Source: Arthrobacter ruber (GTDB lineage: Bacteria > Actinomycetota > Actinomycetes > Actinomycetales > Micrococcaceae). From it: a stretch of 64,000 nt of DNA. Below the pieces are notes generated by a model. The model searched no databases, was not told where the DNA came from, and was given only the letters and a program-made list of their open reading frames with translations. Shown piece by piece: positions 33,742-41,853 of the stretch. Numbering within the stretch: the stretch's first letter is position 1; each line of letters starts with the position of its first letter. The position numbers and the translations under genes are program-made. Location of the stretch: the NCBI RefSeq assembly GCF_002954225.1, contig NZ_PPTH01000018.1:496001-560000 (forward strand), written 5' to 3'.

Positions 33742-34449
33742 CTACTGGGCGCGGGAGATCGGACCGAGGTCCGGCTCCTGCGCCCTCTGCGCGTGGTAGG
33801 CGAGGATCTGCAGCTCCGTGGACATGTCCACCTTGCGCAGCTGGACGTGCGGCGGTACCTGCAGCACCACGGGCGCGAAGCTGAGGATGCTCGAGATGCC
33901 GGCGGCCACGAGCCTGTCGCACAGTTCCTGCGCCACGGACCCGGGCACCGAGAGGACCGCCATATTGGTCCGCGTCCGCTCCAGCACCGCTTCCAGCTCG
34001 CTGATCGCACTGACCCGCAGGTACCCGACCTCGGTGCCGACGACCAGCTGGTCCGCGTCGAAGAGCGCCACGATCTCGAATCCCCGCGACACGAACCCCG
34101 AGTACCCTGCGAGCGCGCGGCCGAGGTTGCCCGCACCGATGATGGCCACGCGCCAGTCGAGGGTCAGTCCGAGCGCGATCGAGATCTGCCGGTTGAGGAC
34201 CTGGACGTCGTAGCCGACTCCGCGCGTGCCGTAGGACCCGAGGTAGGAGAGGTCCTTCCGCAGCATCGGCGAGTTCACGCCGGCGGCGTCCGCCAGCTCC
34301 TCGGAGGACACGCGTTCGGTCCCCTCGGCAAGGAGGGAGTTGAGTGCCCTCAGGTAGATGGTGAGGCGGGCCACCGACGCGGGCGGGATGTGGCGTGCCC
34401 CGTCACCCACGGGGCGTAGGCCTGGCATGTCCGGCGTTGTCACTGTCAT
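33742..34449 (-). CDS. rex: Redox-sensing transcriptional repressor Rex
   Basis: A protein of 235 residues. The N-terminal winged helix (YLRALNSLLAEG, NSPMLRKDLSYLGSYGTRG) is followed by a Rossmann domain with IIGAGNLGRALAGY and the domain-swapped C-terminal helix (STELQILAYHA). Rex senses the NADH/NAD+ ratio and represses respiratory genes. ATG at 34449 was chosen; the frame is open much further upstream but without homology. The usual downstream neighbour hemA is absent here. No clear TTGTGAA-type Rex box was found nearby. Confidence 0.93.
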   Translation of the reverse strand: MTVTTPDMPGLRPVGDGARHIPPASVARLTIYLRALNSLLAEGTERVSSEELADAAGVNSPMLRKDLSYLGSYGTRGVGYDVQVLNRQISIALGLTLDWRVAIIGAGNLGRALAGYSGFVSRGFEIVALFDADQLVVGTEVGYLRVSAISELEAVLERTRTNMAVLSVPGSVAQELCDRLVAAGISSILSFAPVVLQVPPHVQLRKVDMSTELQILAYHAQRAQEPDLGPISRAQ

Positions 34450-34527
34450 CGGCTCCGTCGCTAGCGCCACCGTCCGCGATGGACGGGCGGATACTCCGGA
34501 CCTCGTCGTCGGGGCGGGAGTATCACC

Positions 34528-34556
34528 ACTGTATGCCGACGGCGCGGGGCCACCAA
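34528..34556 (-). promoter_or_regulatory. rex promoter
   Basis: Minus-strand TTGGTG (34551-34556) and TACAGT (34528-34533) are 17 bp apart, giving a 5' leader of about 70 nt before the rex ATG. Confidence 0.5.
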
Positions 34557-34583
34557 GCCGGTGAAGCGGCGCCCGCCCAGGGC

Positions 34584-34856
34584 TCAGCCGCCCGGCGGCC
34601 GCGACAGGAGCCGACGCAGCCTGGCCTCGTCGATGGACCAGAAATCGCGCTGCACGCCGTCGATGAACAGGACGGGCAACTCCTCGGCGAACCGCACCCC
34701 CAGCGCGGGCGCCTGGGTGACCGACAGCTCCTGCCAGCCCACCCCGACATCGGCTGTCACACGCGCGACGACGATCCGTGCGTCCTCGCAGAGGTGGCAC
34801 TCGGGGCGGGTCAGGAGCACGACGCCCGGACCCGGCATCTCGGCGGGTGATTCCAT
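34584..34856 (-). CDS. Glutaredoxin-like DUF836 family protein
   Basis: A protein of 90 residues with a thioredoxin-like fold: VVLLTRPECHLCEDA carries a CHLC redox motif, followed by LPVLFIDGVQRDFWSID. Similar proteins sit beside SerB-like HAD genes in actinobacteria (Rv0508 by recollection). It may reduce small thiols or target disulfides. ATG at 34856 has TACGGT exactly 6 nt upstream, while its GGGAGC spacer is too close for ribosome binding. Confidence 0.88.
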   Translation of the reverse strand: MESPAEMPGPGVVLLTRPECHLCEDARIVVARVTADVGVGWQELSVTQAPALGVRFAEELPVLFIDGVQRDFWSIDEARLRRLLSRPPGG

Positions 34857-34862
34857 GCTCCC

Positions 34863-34910
34863 ACCGTACTGCCGCGCCGCAGCGGGGGCCCGGGGGCGAA
34901 CAACTACACT
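34863..34910. promoter_or_regulatory. Divergent leaderless -10 pair, glutaredoxin-like / HAD genes
   Basis: Minus-strand TACGGT (34863-34868) and plus-strand TACACT (34905-34910) each end 6 nt before the ATG they serve. Only 60 bp separate the two start codons. Confidence 0.6.
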
Positions 34911-34916
34911 CGGAAC

Positions 34917-35729
34917 ATGCCGGACGCCGCCCGGGGCACGCAGCCCCTCCCAGAGCCGCCGGTACCGTCACAGGGCGAAGCGGCGTTCTTCGACGTCGAC
35001 AACACACTGATGCGTGGCGCGAGCCTGTTCCACGTGGCCCGCAAGATGTACCAGCGGAGGGCGTTCACCCTGCGGTTCGCCGCCGGCCTCGCGTGGAAGC
35101 AGCTGCGGTTCATCATGCGCGGCGAGACCATGACGGACGTCAACTCGGTGCGGGACGCGGCGCTCGCCTTCGCGATCGGCATCGCCCACGAGGACATCCT
35201 GGCGCTCGGTGAGGAGGTCTACGACGAGATGATCGCGTCGAAGATCTGGCCCGGCGCCCGCGCCCTGGCCGAGCAGCACCTCTCCTCCGGCCGCCAGGTC
35301 TGGCTCGTGACGGGAACGCCGGTGGAGGTGGCGGGCGTCATCTCCAGCCGCCTCGGGCTGACCGGCGCCCTCGGCACGGTGGGCGAGGTCGCGGAGGGCC
35401 TCTACACGGGCAAGCTGGTGGGCGAATTCCTGCACGGGCCCGCCAAGGCCGCCGCCGTGCTGGAACTCGCGGAACGCGAGGACCTCGACCTCGCACGCTG
35501 CTGGGGCTACAGCGACTCCTACAACGACATCCCCCTGCTGACCGTCGTCGGCCACCCCGTGGCCATCAACCCCGACAACAGGCTCCGACGCCACGCGCGG
35601 GCCAACAACTGGCCGGTCTACGACTTCCGCAGCGGCCGCCGCGCGGCGACGTTCGGGCTGCGCGCGGCCACCGTCGCCGGCTCCATCTACGGGCTGTGGC
35701 GCGGCTTCTCACGGTTCAGGAGCCGCTGA
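34917..35729 (+). CDS. HAD-IB family hydrolase (SerB-like)
   Basis: A protein of 270 residues. Motif I is FFDVDNTLMRG (nucleophile D26, acid D28), motif II VTGTPVEV, motif III Lys in GPAKAAAV, motif IV GYSDSYNDIPLL. The C terminus has a hydrophobic stretch (AATVAGSIYGLWRGF) that may associate with the membrane. The family includes phosphoserine phosphatases and lysophospholipid-related phosphatases; the substrate is not determined. The ATG is leaderless with TACACT 6 nt upstream. Confidence 0.88.
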   Translation: MPDAARGTQPLPEPPVPSQGEAAFFDVDNTLMRGASLFHVARKMYQRRAFTLRFAAGLAWKQLRFIMRGETMTDVNSVRDAALAFAIGIAHEDILALGEEVYDEMIASKIWPGARALAEQHLSSGRQVWLVTGTPVEVAGVISSRLGLTGALGTVGEVAEGLYTGKLVGEFLHGPAKAAAVLELAEREDLDLARCWGYSDSYNDIPLLTVVGHPVAINPDNRLRRHARANNWPVYDFRSGRRAATFGLRAATVAGSIYGLWRGFSRFRSR

Positions 35730-35763
35730 CGGGCCGGCAGCCGCCCACCCCGGGAACGACGAC

Positions 35764-35801
35764 GGCCCGGCTCCCCTGCCACGAGGGCGGAGATCCGGGC
35801 C
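35764..35801. terminator. Bidirectional hairpin terminator between HAD and bS22 genes
   Basis: GGCCCGG and CCGGGCC form the outer stem, with CTCC/GGAG and CCT/AGG pairing inside. It lies between two convergent genes, 35 bp after the HAD stop and 31 bp beyond the bS22 stop. Confidence 0.65.
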
Positions 35802-35831
35802 GGTCGGCTCCGGCGTGACGCCGGATGCTGG

Positions 35832-35930
35832 CTACTTCTTGTTGCGGCGCTGGTGGCGCGTCTTGCGAAGCAGCTTGCGGTGCTTCTTCTTGGCCATACG
35901 CTTGCGGCGCTTCTTGATAACTGAACCCAT
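35832..35930 (-). CDS. 30S ribosomal protein bS22
   Basis: A highly basic peptide of 32 residues beginning MGSVIKKRRKRMAKKK and ending RHQRRNKK. It matches the actinobacterial bS22 (AURKAIP1/COX24-like) protein found near the decoding centre of mycobacterial ribosomes, in sequence and length. The ATG at 35930 has AGGA upstream. Its neighbour is the small HTH gene at 36126, the same order as Rv0500A-Rv0500B by recollection. Confidence 0.93.
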   Translation of the reverse strand: MGSVIKKRRKRMAKKKHRKLLRKTRHQRRNKK

Positions 35931-36047
35931 AGAGTCCTCACAGACTGTCGTGGTGCCAGCACGGACCACGGCCGGAAGCCGGAGACCCGCACTGGTGGCG
36001 AATGGCGTGTGCCTGCTGGCAGTTGCCCGGATGATGCAATAAGTCGA

Positions 36048-36064
36048 GCGGGCGAGAAGCCCGC
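36048..36064. promoter_or_regulatory. Small hairpin between the HTH and bS22 genes
   Basis: GCGGGC and GCCCGC pair around a 5-nt loop. It may be the terminator of the HTH gene or part of the bS22 leader; the surrounding 195-bp interval holds no gene. Confidence 0.4.
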
Positions 36065-36125
36065 CCAAAACGCTCCTTAACAGGGTACATCCGTTTGGAG
36101 AACGGACCGGACGGCCACCAGCGGC

Positions 36126-36338
36126 TCAAGCGCTCTCCGTCTGGCCGTCCACCTGGGCGTTGCGGAGGAACTCGCCCACGGCGGATCCCGGGACGCGGTA
36201 GGAGCGGCCGAACTGAACGGCCGGCAGGTCCCCGGCGTGGACGAGCCGGTACACGGTCATCTTCGACACGCGCAGGAGATCGGCCACTTCCGCGACCGTC
36301 AGGAACTGCACATCCGAGAAGTTGTTCCCGTCCGCCAT
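36126..36338 (-). CDS. Small HTH (MerR/excisionase-fold) DNA-binding protein
   Basis: A protein of 70 residues. FLTVAEVADLLRVSKMTVYRLVHAGDLPAVQFGRSYRV is the winged helix-turn-helix typical of excisionase-like proteins and of the conserved actinobacterial Rv0500A family (quoted here in consecutive parts FLTVAEVADLLRVSKM and TVYRLVHAGDLPAV). Its target is unknown. ATG at 36338 was taken; a GTG directly upstream at 36341 is equally spaced from AAGGAA. It is conserved near proC and bS22 rather than on a mobile element, so it is probably a chromosomal regulator. Confidence 0.88.
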   Translation of the reverse strand: MADGNNFSDVQFLTVAEVADLLRVSKMTVYRLVHAGDLPAVQFGRSYRVPGSAVGEFLRNAQVDGQTESA

Positions 36339-36459
36339 CACACCACTTTTCCTTCACATGGGGGCCAGCGCTTCACCCGACCGGCATCGAGGAGCGTACC
36401 CCTCGAGCGACCGCTCGGCGTGTCGCCTTGTGGCACGGGGATGATCCGCCTAAGGATCC

Positions 36460-36488
36460 ACTGTAGTGGCTGATGTTATCCAAGTGAA
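36460..36488 (-). promoter_or_regulatory. Candidate promoter of the small HTH gene
   Basis: Minus-strand TTCACT (36483-36488) and TACAGT (36460-36465) are 17 bp apart. The -10 lies within CCACT-GT-AGTGG (36458-36469), a perfect 12-bp palindrome that could be an operator. Confidence 0.42.
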
Positions 36489-36525
36489 AGAGACGGGCAG
36501 CCCGTGCATCTCCGCATCAGGACTG

Positions 36526-37053
36526 CTACGAGGAGGGGTCGCGACGGCGCCGCAACTGCGAGAGCAGGTCCGCGGCCCGCTCGGCCGCCCGGCCCATGGT
36601 CCTGCCGATGGGGGGCCTCGGGGCGTCGACCCCGGCGGGTTCCGGTGCCACGAGGATCTCGGTGGCCAGCACCTCGGCTTCCGCCGCGTCCGGATCCGCC
36701 GCCGCGATCGCCTCGGACACCGTCTCCAGCGCCGATCCGGCCCGGTCCTGCTGCCCTGTGTCGGGAACTCCCGGGGCGGGACCGGATGAACCCTCCGCGT
36801 CGAATCCGGCGAGCCACTCGCGCACGTGGCCGAGGGGTGCGGTGTCCAGCGAGTAGTAGCGCTTCTGGCCCTGGGCCCTCATCGTCACCAGTCCCGCCTC
36901 ACGCAGGACCTTGAGGTGCTTGGACACCGTCGGCTGGCTCACCTGCAGCTCGATCACGAGCTCCCCCACCGCCCTGTCGCCGTCACGCAGGGTCCTGAGG
37001 ATCTGCCTGCGCGTGCCTTCGGCGATGACGGCGAATACATCATCGATTCCCAT
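36526..37053 (-). CDS. ArsR family transcriptional regulator
   Basis: A protein of 175 residues. The winged helix occupies the first ~80 residues (EGTRRQILRTLRDGDRAVGE, SQPTVSKHLKVLREAGLV), with no cysteine metal site, so it is unlikely to sense metals in the classic way. The remaining ~95 residues are acidic and low-complexity, ending in an Arg-rich helix. ATG at 37053 has TAGGGT 6 nt before it. Its targets are unknown; acuC lies upstream on the same strand. Confidence 0.85.
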   Translation of the reverse strand: MGIDDVFAVIAEGTRRQILRTLRDGDRAVGELVIELQVSQPTVSKHLKVLREAGLVTMRAQGQKRYYSLDTAPLGHVREWLAGFDAEGSSGPAPGVPDTGQQDRAGSALETVSEAIAAADPDAAEAEVLATEILVAPEPAGVDAPRPPIGRTMGRAAERAADLLSQLRRRRDPSS

Positions 37054-37059
37054 CCGCCC

Positions 37060-37065
37060 ACCCTA
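37060..37065 (-). promoter_or_regulatory. Leaderless -10 of the ArsR-family gene
   Basis: Minus-strand TAGGGT ends 6 nt before the ATG at 37053. Confidence 0.55.
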
Positions 37066-37106
37066 GCGATATATACGCCCGACGGCATCATGCGTCGGAA
37101 GGCGGG

Positions 37107-38309
37107 TCAGTCGAACCAGGGGTCGAGGCCGTGCAGCGGGAAGACCGCTTTCCGCGTGGCCATCACGGTGCGGTCCAGGTCGTCGTTCGGGTCGTAGCCG
37201 ACCTCCCAGGAACGCCACCAGGTGTCCGCCCCGTCACCCATGAGGCCCGGGGTGTCCACGCCGTGCCGCTCGAGCACGTACTCCCGCCAGGCGGCGGGGA
37301 CCGGGGTCCTCGGTCCGGTCGCCGCTTCGGCCGCGACAGCCACGAGCAGGGCCCAGGAGCGCGGCACCACGCTGGTGAGGGCGTACCCGCCGCCGCCGGT
37401 GGCGATCCATCGTCCTCCGCAGAGGCGGTCCGCGAGCTCCCGCACGCCCAGCATCATCGCGTGCTGGGCGTCGACGCTGACCCGCAGGTTGGTGAGGGGA
37501 TCCTCGCGGTGGGAGTCGCACCCGTGCTGGCTCACGATGACGTCCGGCGCGAAGGCCTCCGCCAGCTGCGGCACGACGGCGTGGAACGCCCTCAGGACCG
37601 CCGCATCCCCGGACAGCGTGGGCAGGGCGACATTCACCGCATACCCCTCGGCGCCGGGCCCCCCGGTCTCGTTGGCGAACCCCGTCCCGGGGAAGAGACT
37701 CATGCCCGTCTCGTGCAGGGAGATGGTGAGGACGCGGCGGTCGTCCCAGAAGATGCTCTGCGTACCGTCTCCGTGATGGGCGTCGACGTCGACGTAGAGG
37801 ACCCGCTGCGCACCGCGGTCGAGCAGACGCTGGATCGAGGCCGCCGTGTCGTTGTAGATGCAGAACCCACTGGCCCGCGACCGGGCGGCATGGTGCATCC
37901 CCCCGCCGAAGTTGACCGCCCGCACGGCCGTGCCCTGCAGCAGCGCCTCGGCAGCGGCGAGCGAGCCGCCCGCGAGGCGGGCACTGGCCTCGTGCATGCC
38001 GGCGAACGCCGGGTTGTCCTCGGTGCCGAGACCCTTGGCTGCATCGGAGGCGTCCGGGTTGCTGCTCACGTGCCGCACCGCGCTGATGTAGTCCGCGCTG
38101 TGGACCGTCGCCAGCTCCTCGTCGGAGGCGACGAACGGAGGGGCGACCGCCACCTGCCGGAGATCGAGCAGGCCGCACTCGCGCATGAGCCGGGCCGTGA
38201 GATGCAGTCTCTCCGGGTTCATGGGGTGCTGGCCGCCGAAGTCGTAGGACAGCATGGATTCGTCCCAGACGACCTGGAGGGGAACCGCGGACCCGGAGTG
38301 CGTAGACAT
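37107..38309 (-). CDS. acuC: Acetoin utilization protein AcuC (class I/II histone deacetylase family)
   Basis: A protein of 400 residues with the arginase/deacetylase fold. Zinc and catalytic residues are in YVDVDAHHGDGTQ, GGGMHHAARSRASGF and the C-terminal TGGGGYALTSV. AcuC deacetylates and so reactivates acetyl-CoA synthetase in Bacillus; the target here is inferred by family. ATG at 38309 has TAGCCT 7 nt upstream. The open frame extends further but only the shorter form is conserved. It is divergent from ktrB. Confidence 0.9.
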   Translation of the reverse strand: MSTHSGSAVPLQVVWDESMLSYDFGGQHPMNPERLHLTARLMRECGLLDLRQVAVAPPFVASDEELATVHSADYISAVRHVSSNPDASDAAKGLGTEDNPAFAGMHEASARLAGGSLAAAEALLQGTAVRAVNFGGGMHHAARSRASGFCIYNDTAASIQRLLDRGAQRVLYVDVDAHHGDGTQSIFWDDRRVLTISLHETGMSLFPGTGFANETGGPGAEGYAVNVALPTLSGDAAVLRAFHAVVPQLAEAFAPDVIVSQHGCDSHREDPLTNLRVSVDAQHAMMLGVRELADRLCGGRWIATGGGGYALTSVVPRSWALLVAVAAEAATGPRTPVPAAWREYVLERHGVDTPGLMGDGADTWWRSWEVGYDPNDDLDRTVMATRKAVFPLHGLDPWFD

Positions 38310-38316
38310 TGCAGCA

Positions 38317-38322
38317 AGGCTA
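38317..38322 (-). promoter_or_regulatory. Leaderless -10 of acuC
   Basis: Minus-strand TAGCCT ends 7 nt before the ATG at 38309, with no Shine-Dalgarno sequence between. Confidence 0.45.
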
Positions 38323-38437
38323 CGCGATGGGCGATATTCCGGTGTCGCGCACCGGGAGAGTGCTTTACTACTGCAGGAAGTATTTTTTTCGGCCCGCTTC
38401 GGCGGAAGGACCAGCAAACGGGGCAGAGCGGGCGTCA

Positions 38438-39850
38438 ATGCTAAGTCAACAGCCACGGTGGCTGAAGGACGATCGGAACGGATACGTCAGGCTGCTGGCC
38501 TCGATCCGGGACTTCATCGACTCCTTCGCGAACAGCTCACCCGCACGCCTCGCCCTCCTCATCTTCACCGCCGTCATCCTCGTCTTCACGGTGCTGCTGA
38601 GCCTGCCCGTGGCGTCCAGCGACCGGCAGGTCACACCCCTGCACGACGCCTTCTTCACCGCGGTGTCGGCGGTGTGCGTCACGGGCCTCACCGTCGTGTC
38701 CACCGCCACGCACTGGTCCTTCTTCGGCCAGCTGGTGATCCTGCTCGGCATCTTCATCGGCGGACTGGGCACCCTGACCCTCGCCTCCCTCCTCGCGCTG
38801 ATCGTGAGCAAGCGGCTCGGCGTGCGCGGCAAACTGCTGGCCCAGGAAGCGCTGAACAACGCCAGCCGCCTCGGCGAGATCGGCACGCTCCTGCGGATCG
38901 TCATCACCACGTCGGTGCTGATCGAGATCGTCCTCGCCGTCGTCCTGATACCCCGGTTCATGATCCTCGGGGAACCCTGGTGGCAGGCGCTCTGGCACGG
39001 CATCTTCTACTCCATCTCCGCCTTCAACAACGCCGGTTTCACCCCCCACAGCGATGGCCTGGTGCCCTACGAGACGGACCTGTGGATCCTGACCCCGCTC
39101 ATGGCCGGGGTGTTCCTGGGCAGCCTCGGCTTCCCGGTGATCATGGTCCTCGTCCAGGTGCGCCACCGCTTCAGCAAGTGGACGCTGCACGCCAAGCTCA
39201 CGGTGTCGGTGTCGCTGATCCTCCTGGTGGCCGGGACCTTCGCCTGGGGCTTCCTCGAGTGGGAGAACGACCGCACCATCGCGAACCTCGGCGTCGTCGA
39301 CAAGTCCATCCATGCCCTCTTCGCCTCGGTCATGACCCGCTCCGGCGGGTTCAACCTCGTGGACCAGAACGACATGACGACGACGACGATGCTCCTGACG
39401 GACGCCCTCATGTTCGCAGGCGGGGGTTCCGCCTCCACCGCCGGCGGGATCAAGGTGACCACCATCGCCGTCATGTTCCTCGCCATCGTGGCCGAGGCCC
39501 GCGGCGACGCGGACGTCCGCGCGTGGGGCCGGACCATCCCCTCCGGGGTGATGCGCGTGGCCATCTCGGTCATCTTCATGGGCGCCACGCTCGTCCTGAT
39601 CGGCAGCGGCCTGCTGCTGCGCATGACGGACGAGCCGCTCGACAAGGTGGTGTTCGAGGTCATCTCCGCCTTCGCGACCTGCGGCCTCAGTACCAACCTC
39701 AGCGCGGAACTGCCGCCGGAGGGCAAGTACGTCCTGTCCGCCCTGATGTTCGCAGGGCGCATGGGCACCATCACCCTCGCCTCGGCCCTCGCGCTGAGGC
39801 AACGCAGCACGCTCTACCGCTACCCAGACGAGAGGCCGATCATTGGCTGA
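38438..39850 (+). CDS. ktrB: Potassium uptake channel subunit KtrB/TrkH
   Basis: A membrane protein of 470 residues with four pore-loop repeats, each keeping the selectivity-filter Gly: SAVCVTGLTVV, SAFNNAGFT, TRSGGFNLV and SAFATCGLS. The second half of the third repeat contains the gating loop region. It forms the K+ channel that KtrA gates. ATG at 38438 is the first plausible start; an AT-rich run of seven T residues at 38383-38389 lies in the leader. ktrA overlaps by 8 nt. Confidence 0.94.
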   Translation: MLSQQPRWLKDDRNGYVRLLASIRDFIDSFANSSPARLALLIFTAVILVFTVLLSLPVASSDRQVTPLHDAFFTAVSAVCVTGLTVVSTATHWSFFGQLVILLGIFIGGLGTLTLASLLALIVSKRLGVRGKLLAQEALNNASRLGEIGTLLRIVITTSVLIEIVLAVVLIPRFMILGEPWWQALWHGIFYSISAFNNAGFTPHSDGLVPYETDLWILTPLMAGVFLGSLGFPVIMVLVQVRHRFSKWTLHAKLTVSVSLILLVAGTFAWGFLEWENDRTIANLGVVDKSIHALFASVMTRSGGFNLVDQNDMTTTTMLLTDALMFAGGGSASTAGGIKVTTIAVMFLAIVAEARGDADVRAWGRTIPSGVMRVAISVIFMGATLVLIGSGLLLRMTDEPLDKVVFEVISAFATCGLSTNLSAELPPEGKYVLSALMFAGRMGTITLASALALRQRSTLYRYPDERPIIG

Positions 39851-40511
39851 AAGACCCGCCCACAACGCACCCGTCCTCGTGATCGGCCTCGGCCGCTTCG
39901 GCGCGGCCACCGCCGAACAGCTCGTGCGGCAGGGCCGCGAAGTGCTCGCCATCGAGCGGGACCCGCAGCTCGTGCAGAAATTCGCAGGCATCCTCACCCA
40001 CGTGGTCGAGGCCGATGCGACGAACCTCGACTCGCTCCGCCAGCTCGGCGCCCAGGAGTTCTCGGCCGCCGTCGTGGGAGTGGGCACCTCGATCGAGTCC
40101 AGTGTGCTGATCACGGCAAACCTCGTGGACCTCGGCATCGACCACCTCTGGGTCAAGGCCATCACGCCCTCCCACGGCAAGATCCTCAAGCGCATCGGCG
40201 CCAACCACGTGATCTACCCCGAGGCCGACGCCGGGCAGCGCGCCGCTCACCTCGTGGGCGGCCGGATGCTGGACTTCATCGAGTTCGACGACGGCTTCGC
40301 GATCGTGAAGATGTACCCGCCCAAGGAGACCCAGGGCTTCACCCTCGCGGAGTCCTCCGTGCGTTCCAAGTACGGCGTCACGGTGGTCGGCGTGAAGTCG
40401 CCGGGCGAGGACTTCACCTACGCGCGTCCCGACACCAAGGTGTCCGGCCGCGACATGCTGATCGTCTCCGGACACGTGGACCTGCTCGAGCGCTTTGCCG
40501 GCCGGCCCTGA
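39843..40511 (+). CDS. ktrA: Potassium uptake regulatory subunit KtrA/TrkA
   Basis: An RCK protein of 222 residues. The N-terminal Rossmann domain has VIGLGRFGAATAEQL and the acidic nucleotide-binding end AIERD; the C-terminal RCK_C domain follows (VTVVGVKSPGEDF). It gates KtrB in response to nucleotides. The start is a rare TTG at 39843, 8 nt inside ktrB; no better start precedes the conserved ALVIGLGRFG-like region. Confidence 0.93.
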   Translation: MAERPAHNAPVLVIGLGRFGAATAEQLVRQGREVLAIERDPQLVQKFAGILTHVVEADATNLDSLRQLGAQEFSAAVVGVGTSIESSVLITANLVDLGIDHLWVKAITPSHGKILKRIGANHVIYPEADAGQRAAHLVGGRMLDFIEFDDGFAIVKMYPPKETQGFTLAESSVRSKYGVTVVGVKSPGEDFTYARPDTKVSGRDMLIVSGHVDLLERFAGRP

Positions 40512-40512
40512 C

Positions 40513-41853
40513 GTGCCCGGTGCGGACCTCCGGCGGGCGACGGGGACGAGCACGTCCGGGGGGATGCGCCGACGCGTATCCCTCGGAGGCGCGCCGACGA
40601 CGGCGCAGCGCCGTCGCGGACCCCTCGGCGCGATGGCAGCGGTGGGCGGTGCCCTCGTGCTCGCCGTCGTCGTCCTCGCGGCGCAGATCCACGGGCTCGA
40701 CCTCGCGGTGTACCGCGAGGGCGCGCTGGCGCTGCTCGGGCTGGCCGGGGACAAGGAGCTGTACGACGACGCGCTCGTGCAGACGGACACCCGCGGGCTG
40801 CCGTTCACGTACCCGCCGTTCGCCGCGATCCTCTTCGTGCCGCTCGCGCTGCTCCCGGAGGCGGTAGCCCTCGGGATCGTCACGGCGCTCTCGTGCGCCT
40901 GCCTCGTCGGGGTGGCCGTCGTCGTCGTGCGGTACCTGCGGTCCGCCGGCCCCGGCGCACAGGGGAACACCGCTCCACGCAGTGCCTGGGGCATGCCTGT
41001 CGCGGTCCTGGCGGCGATGCTGCTGATCGGCATCAGCGGGCCGTGGCGGGAGGGCCTCGGCTTCGGCCAGGTCAATGCGCTGCTGATGGTGCTGATCCTC
41101 GCCGACCTGCTCCGCTCCACCCGCCTGCCCTCTGGAGTCCTGATCGGCGTCGCCGCGGGCATCAAGCTCACGCCGCTCGCCTTCGGCCTCGTGTTCCTCG
41201 CGCGGCGCGACTGGCGCTCGCTCGCGTGGATGGCGGCGTCGTTCGCCTCGACGGTCGCCCTCGGGTGGCTCCTAGCGCCCCGCGAGTCGGTGGTCTTCTG
41301 GCTGGATGCCCTGTTCGACGCCTCCCGGGTAGGAGCGACGGCGGACCTCTACAACGTGTCGCTGAACTCGATCGTCGCCCAGTCCGGGCTGCCCGAGACC
41401 CTCCAGGGGCCCGCCTGGCTGCTCGCGTCCCTGGGCGTCGTGGCCGTGGGCTACCTCGCCATCCGCCGCGCGGACCGCGAGGGCGACTCCCTGCGTGCCG
41501 TCACGGCCAACGCCGTCGTGATGCTCGCGATCTCGCCCATCTCGTGGTTCCACCACTGGGTGTGGATCGCCCTCCTCTTCCCGGTCGGCCACGTCTTCGC
41601 CCGATCCCGGAGGGGACCCCGCCGCGCCCTGAGCCGGGCGCTGCTCGGTGCCCTCGTCCCCGTGATGATGTTCTCCTCGATCACCGTCACCCTGACGCTC
41701 ACGGGCACGGTCTCGGGCGAGGGTCCGCTGCCGCTGCGGCTGTTCACGGGTCTCGGCGTGGTCCTGCCGGTCGCGCTGCTGACGGTCTGGGCCCTGCCGG
41801 TCCGGTCCGCACAGCCCGTCAGGACTGCGACGGTTCCGCGAGCTCGCGCGTGA
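40513..41853 (+). CDS. GT87 family (DUF2029) membrane mannosyltransferase
   Basis: A polytopic membrane protein of about 446 residues. DLAVYREGALALLG near the first helix carries the conserved acidic residue of GT-C enzymes; TRGLPFTYPPFAAILFVPLA and SPISWFHHWVWIALLFPV are family features. It likely adds mannose from a polyprenyl donor to a lipoglycan on the outer face. The start is uncertain: GTG at 40513 lies 1 nt after ktrA, ATG at 40564 is the alternative; neither has a good ribosome-binding site. Its last 35 bp overlap proC on the opposite strand. Confidence 0.83.
   Translation: MPGADLRRATGTSTSGGMRRRVSLGGAPTTAQRRRGPLGAMAAVGGALVLAVVVLAAQIHGLDLAVYREGALALLGLAGDKELYDDALVQTDTRGLPFTYPPFAAILFVPLALLPEAVALGIVTALSCACLVGVAVVVVRYLRSAGPGAQGNTAPRSAWGMPVAVLAAMLLIGISGPWREGLGFGQVNALLMVLILADLLRSTRLPSGVLIGVAAGIKLTPLAFGLVFLARRDWRSLAWMAASFASTVALGWLLAPRESVVFWLDALFDASRVGATADLYNVSLNSIVAQSGLPETLQGPAWLLASLGVVAVGYLAIRRADREGDSLRAVTANAVVMLAISPISWFHHWVWIALLFPVGHVFARSRRGPRRALSRALLGALVPVMMFSSITVTLTLTGTVSGEGPLPLRLFTGLGVVLPVALLTVWALPVRSAQPVRTATVPRARA

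Noticed and set aside
38383-38389. Run of seven T residues before ktrB as an intrinsic terminator
   Set aside because: No stem precedes it on the plus strand, and no upstream plus-strand gene needs one. It may simply be part of the ktrB promoter region.
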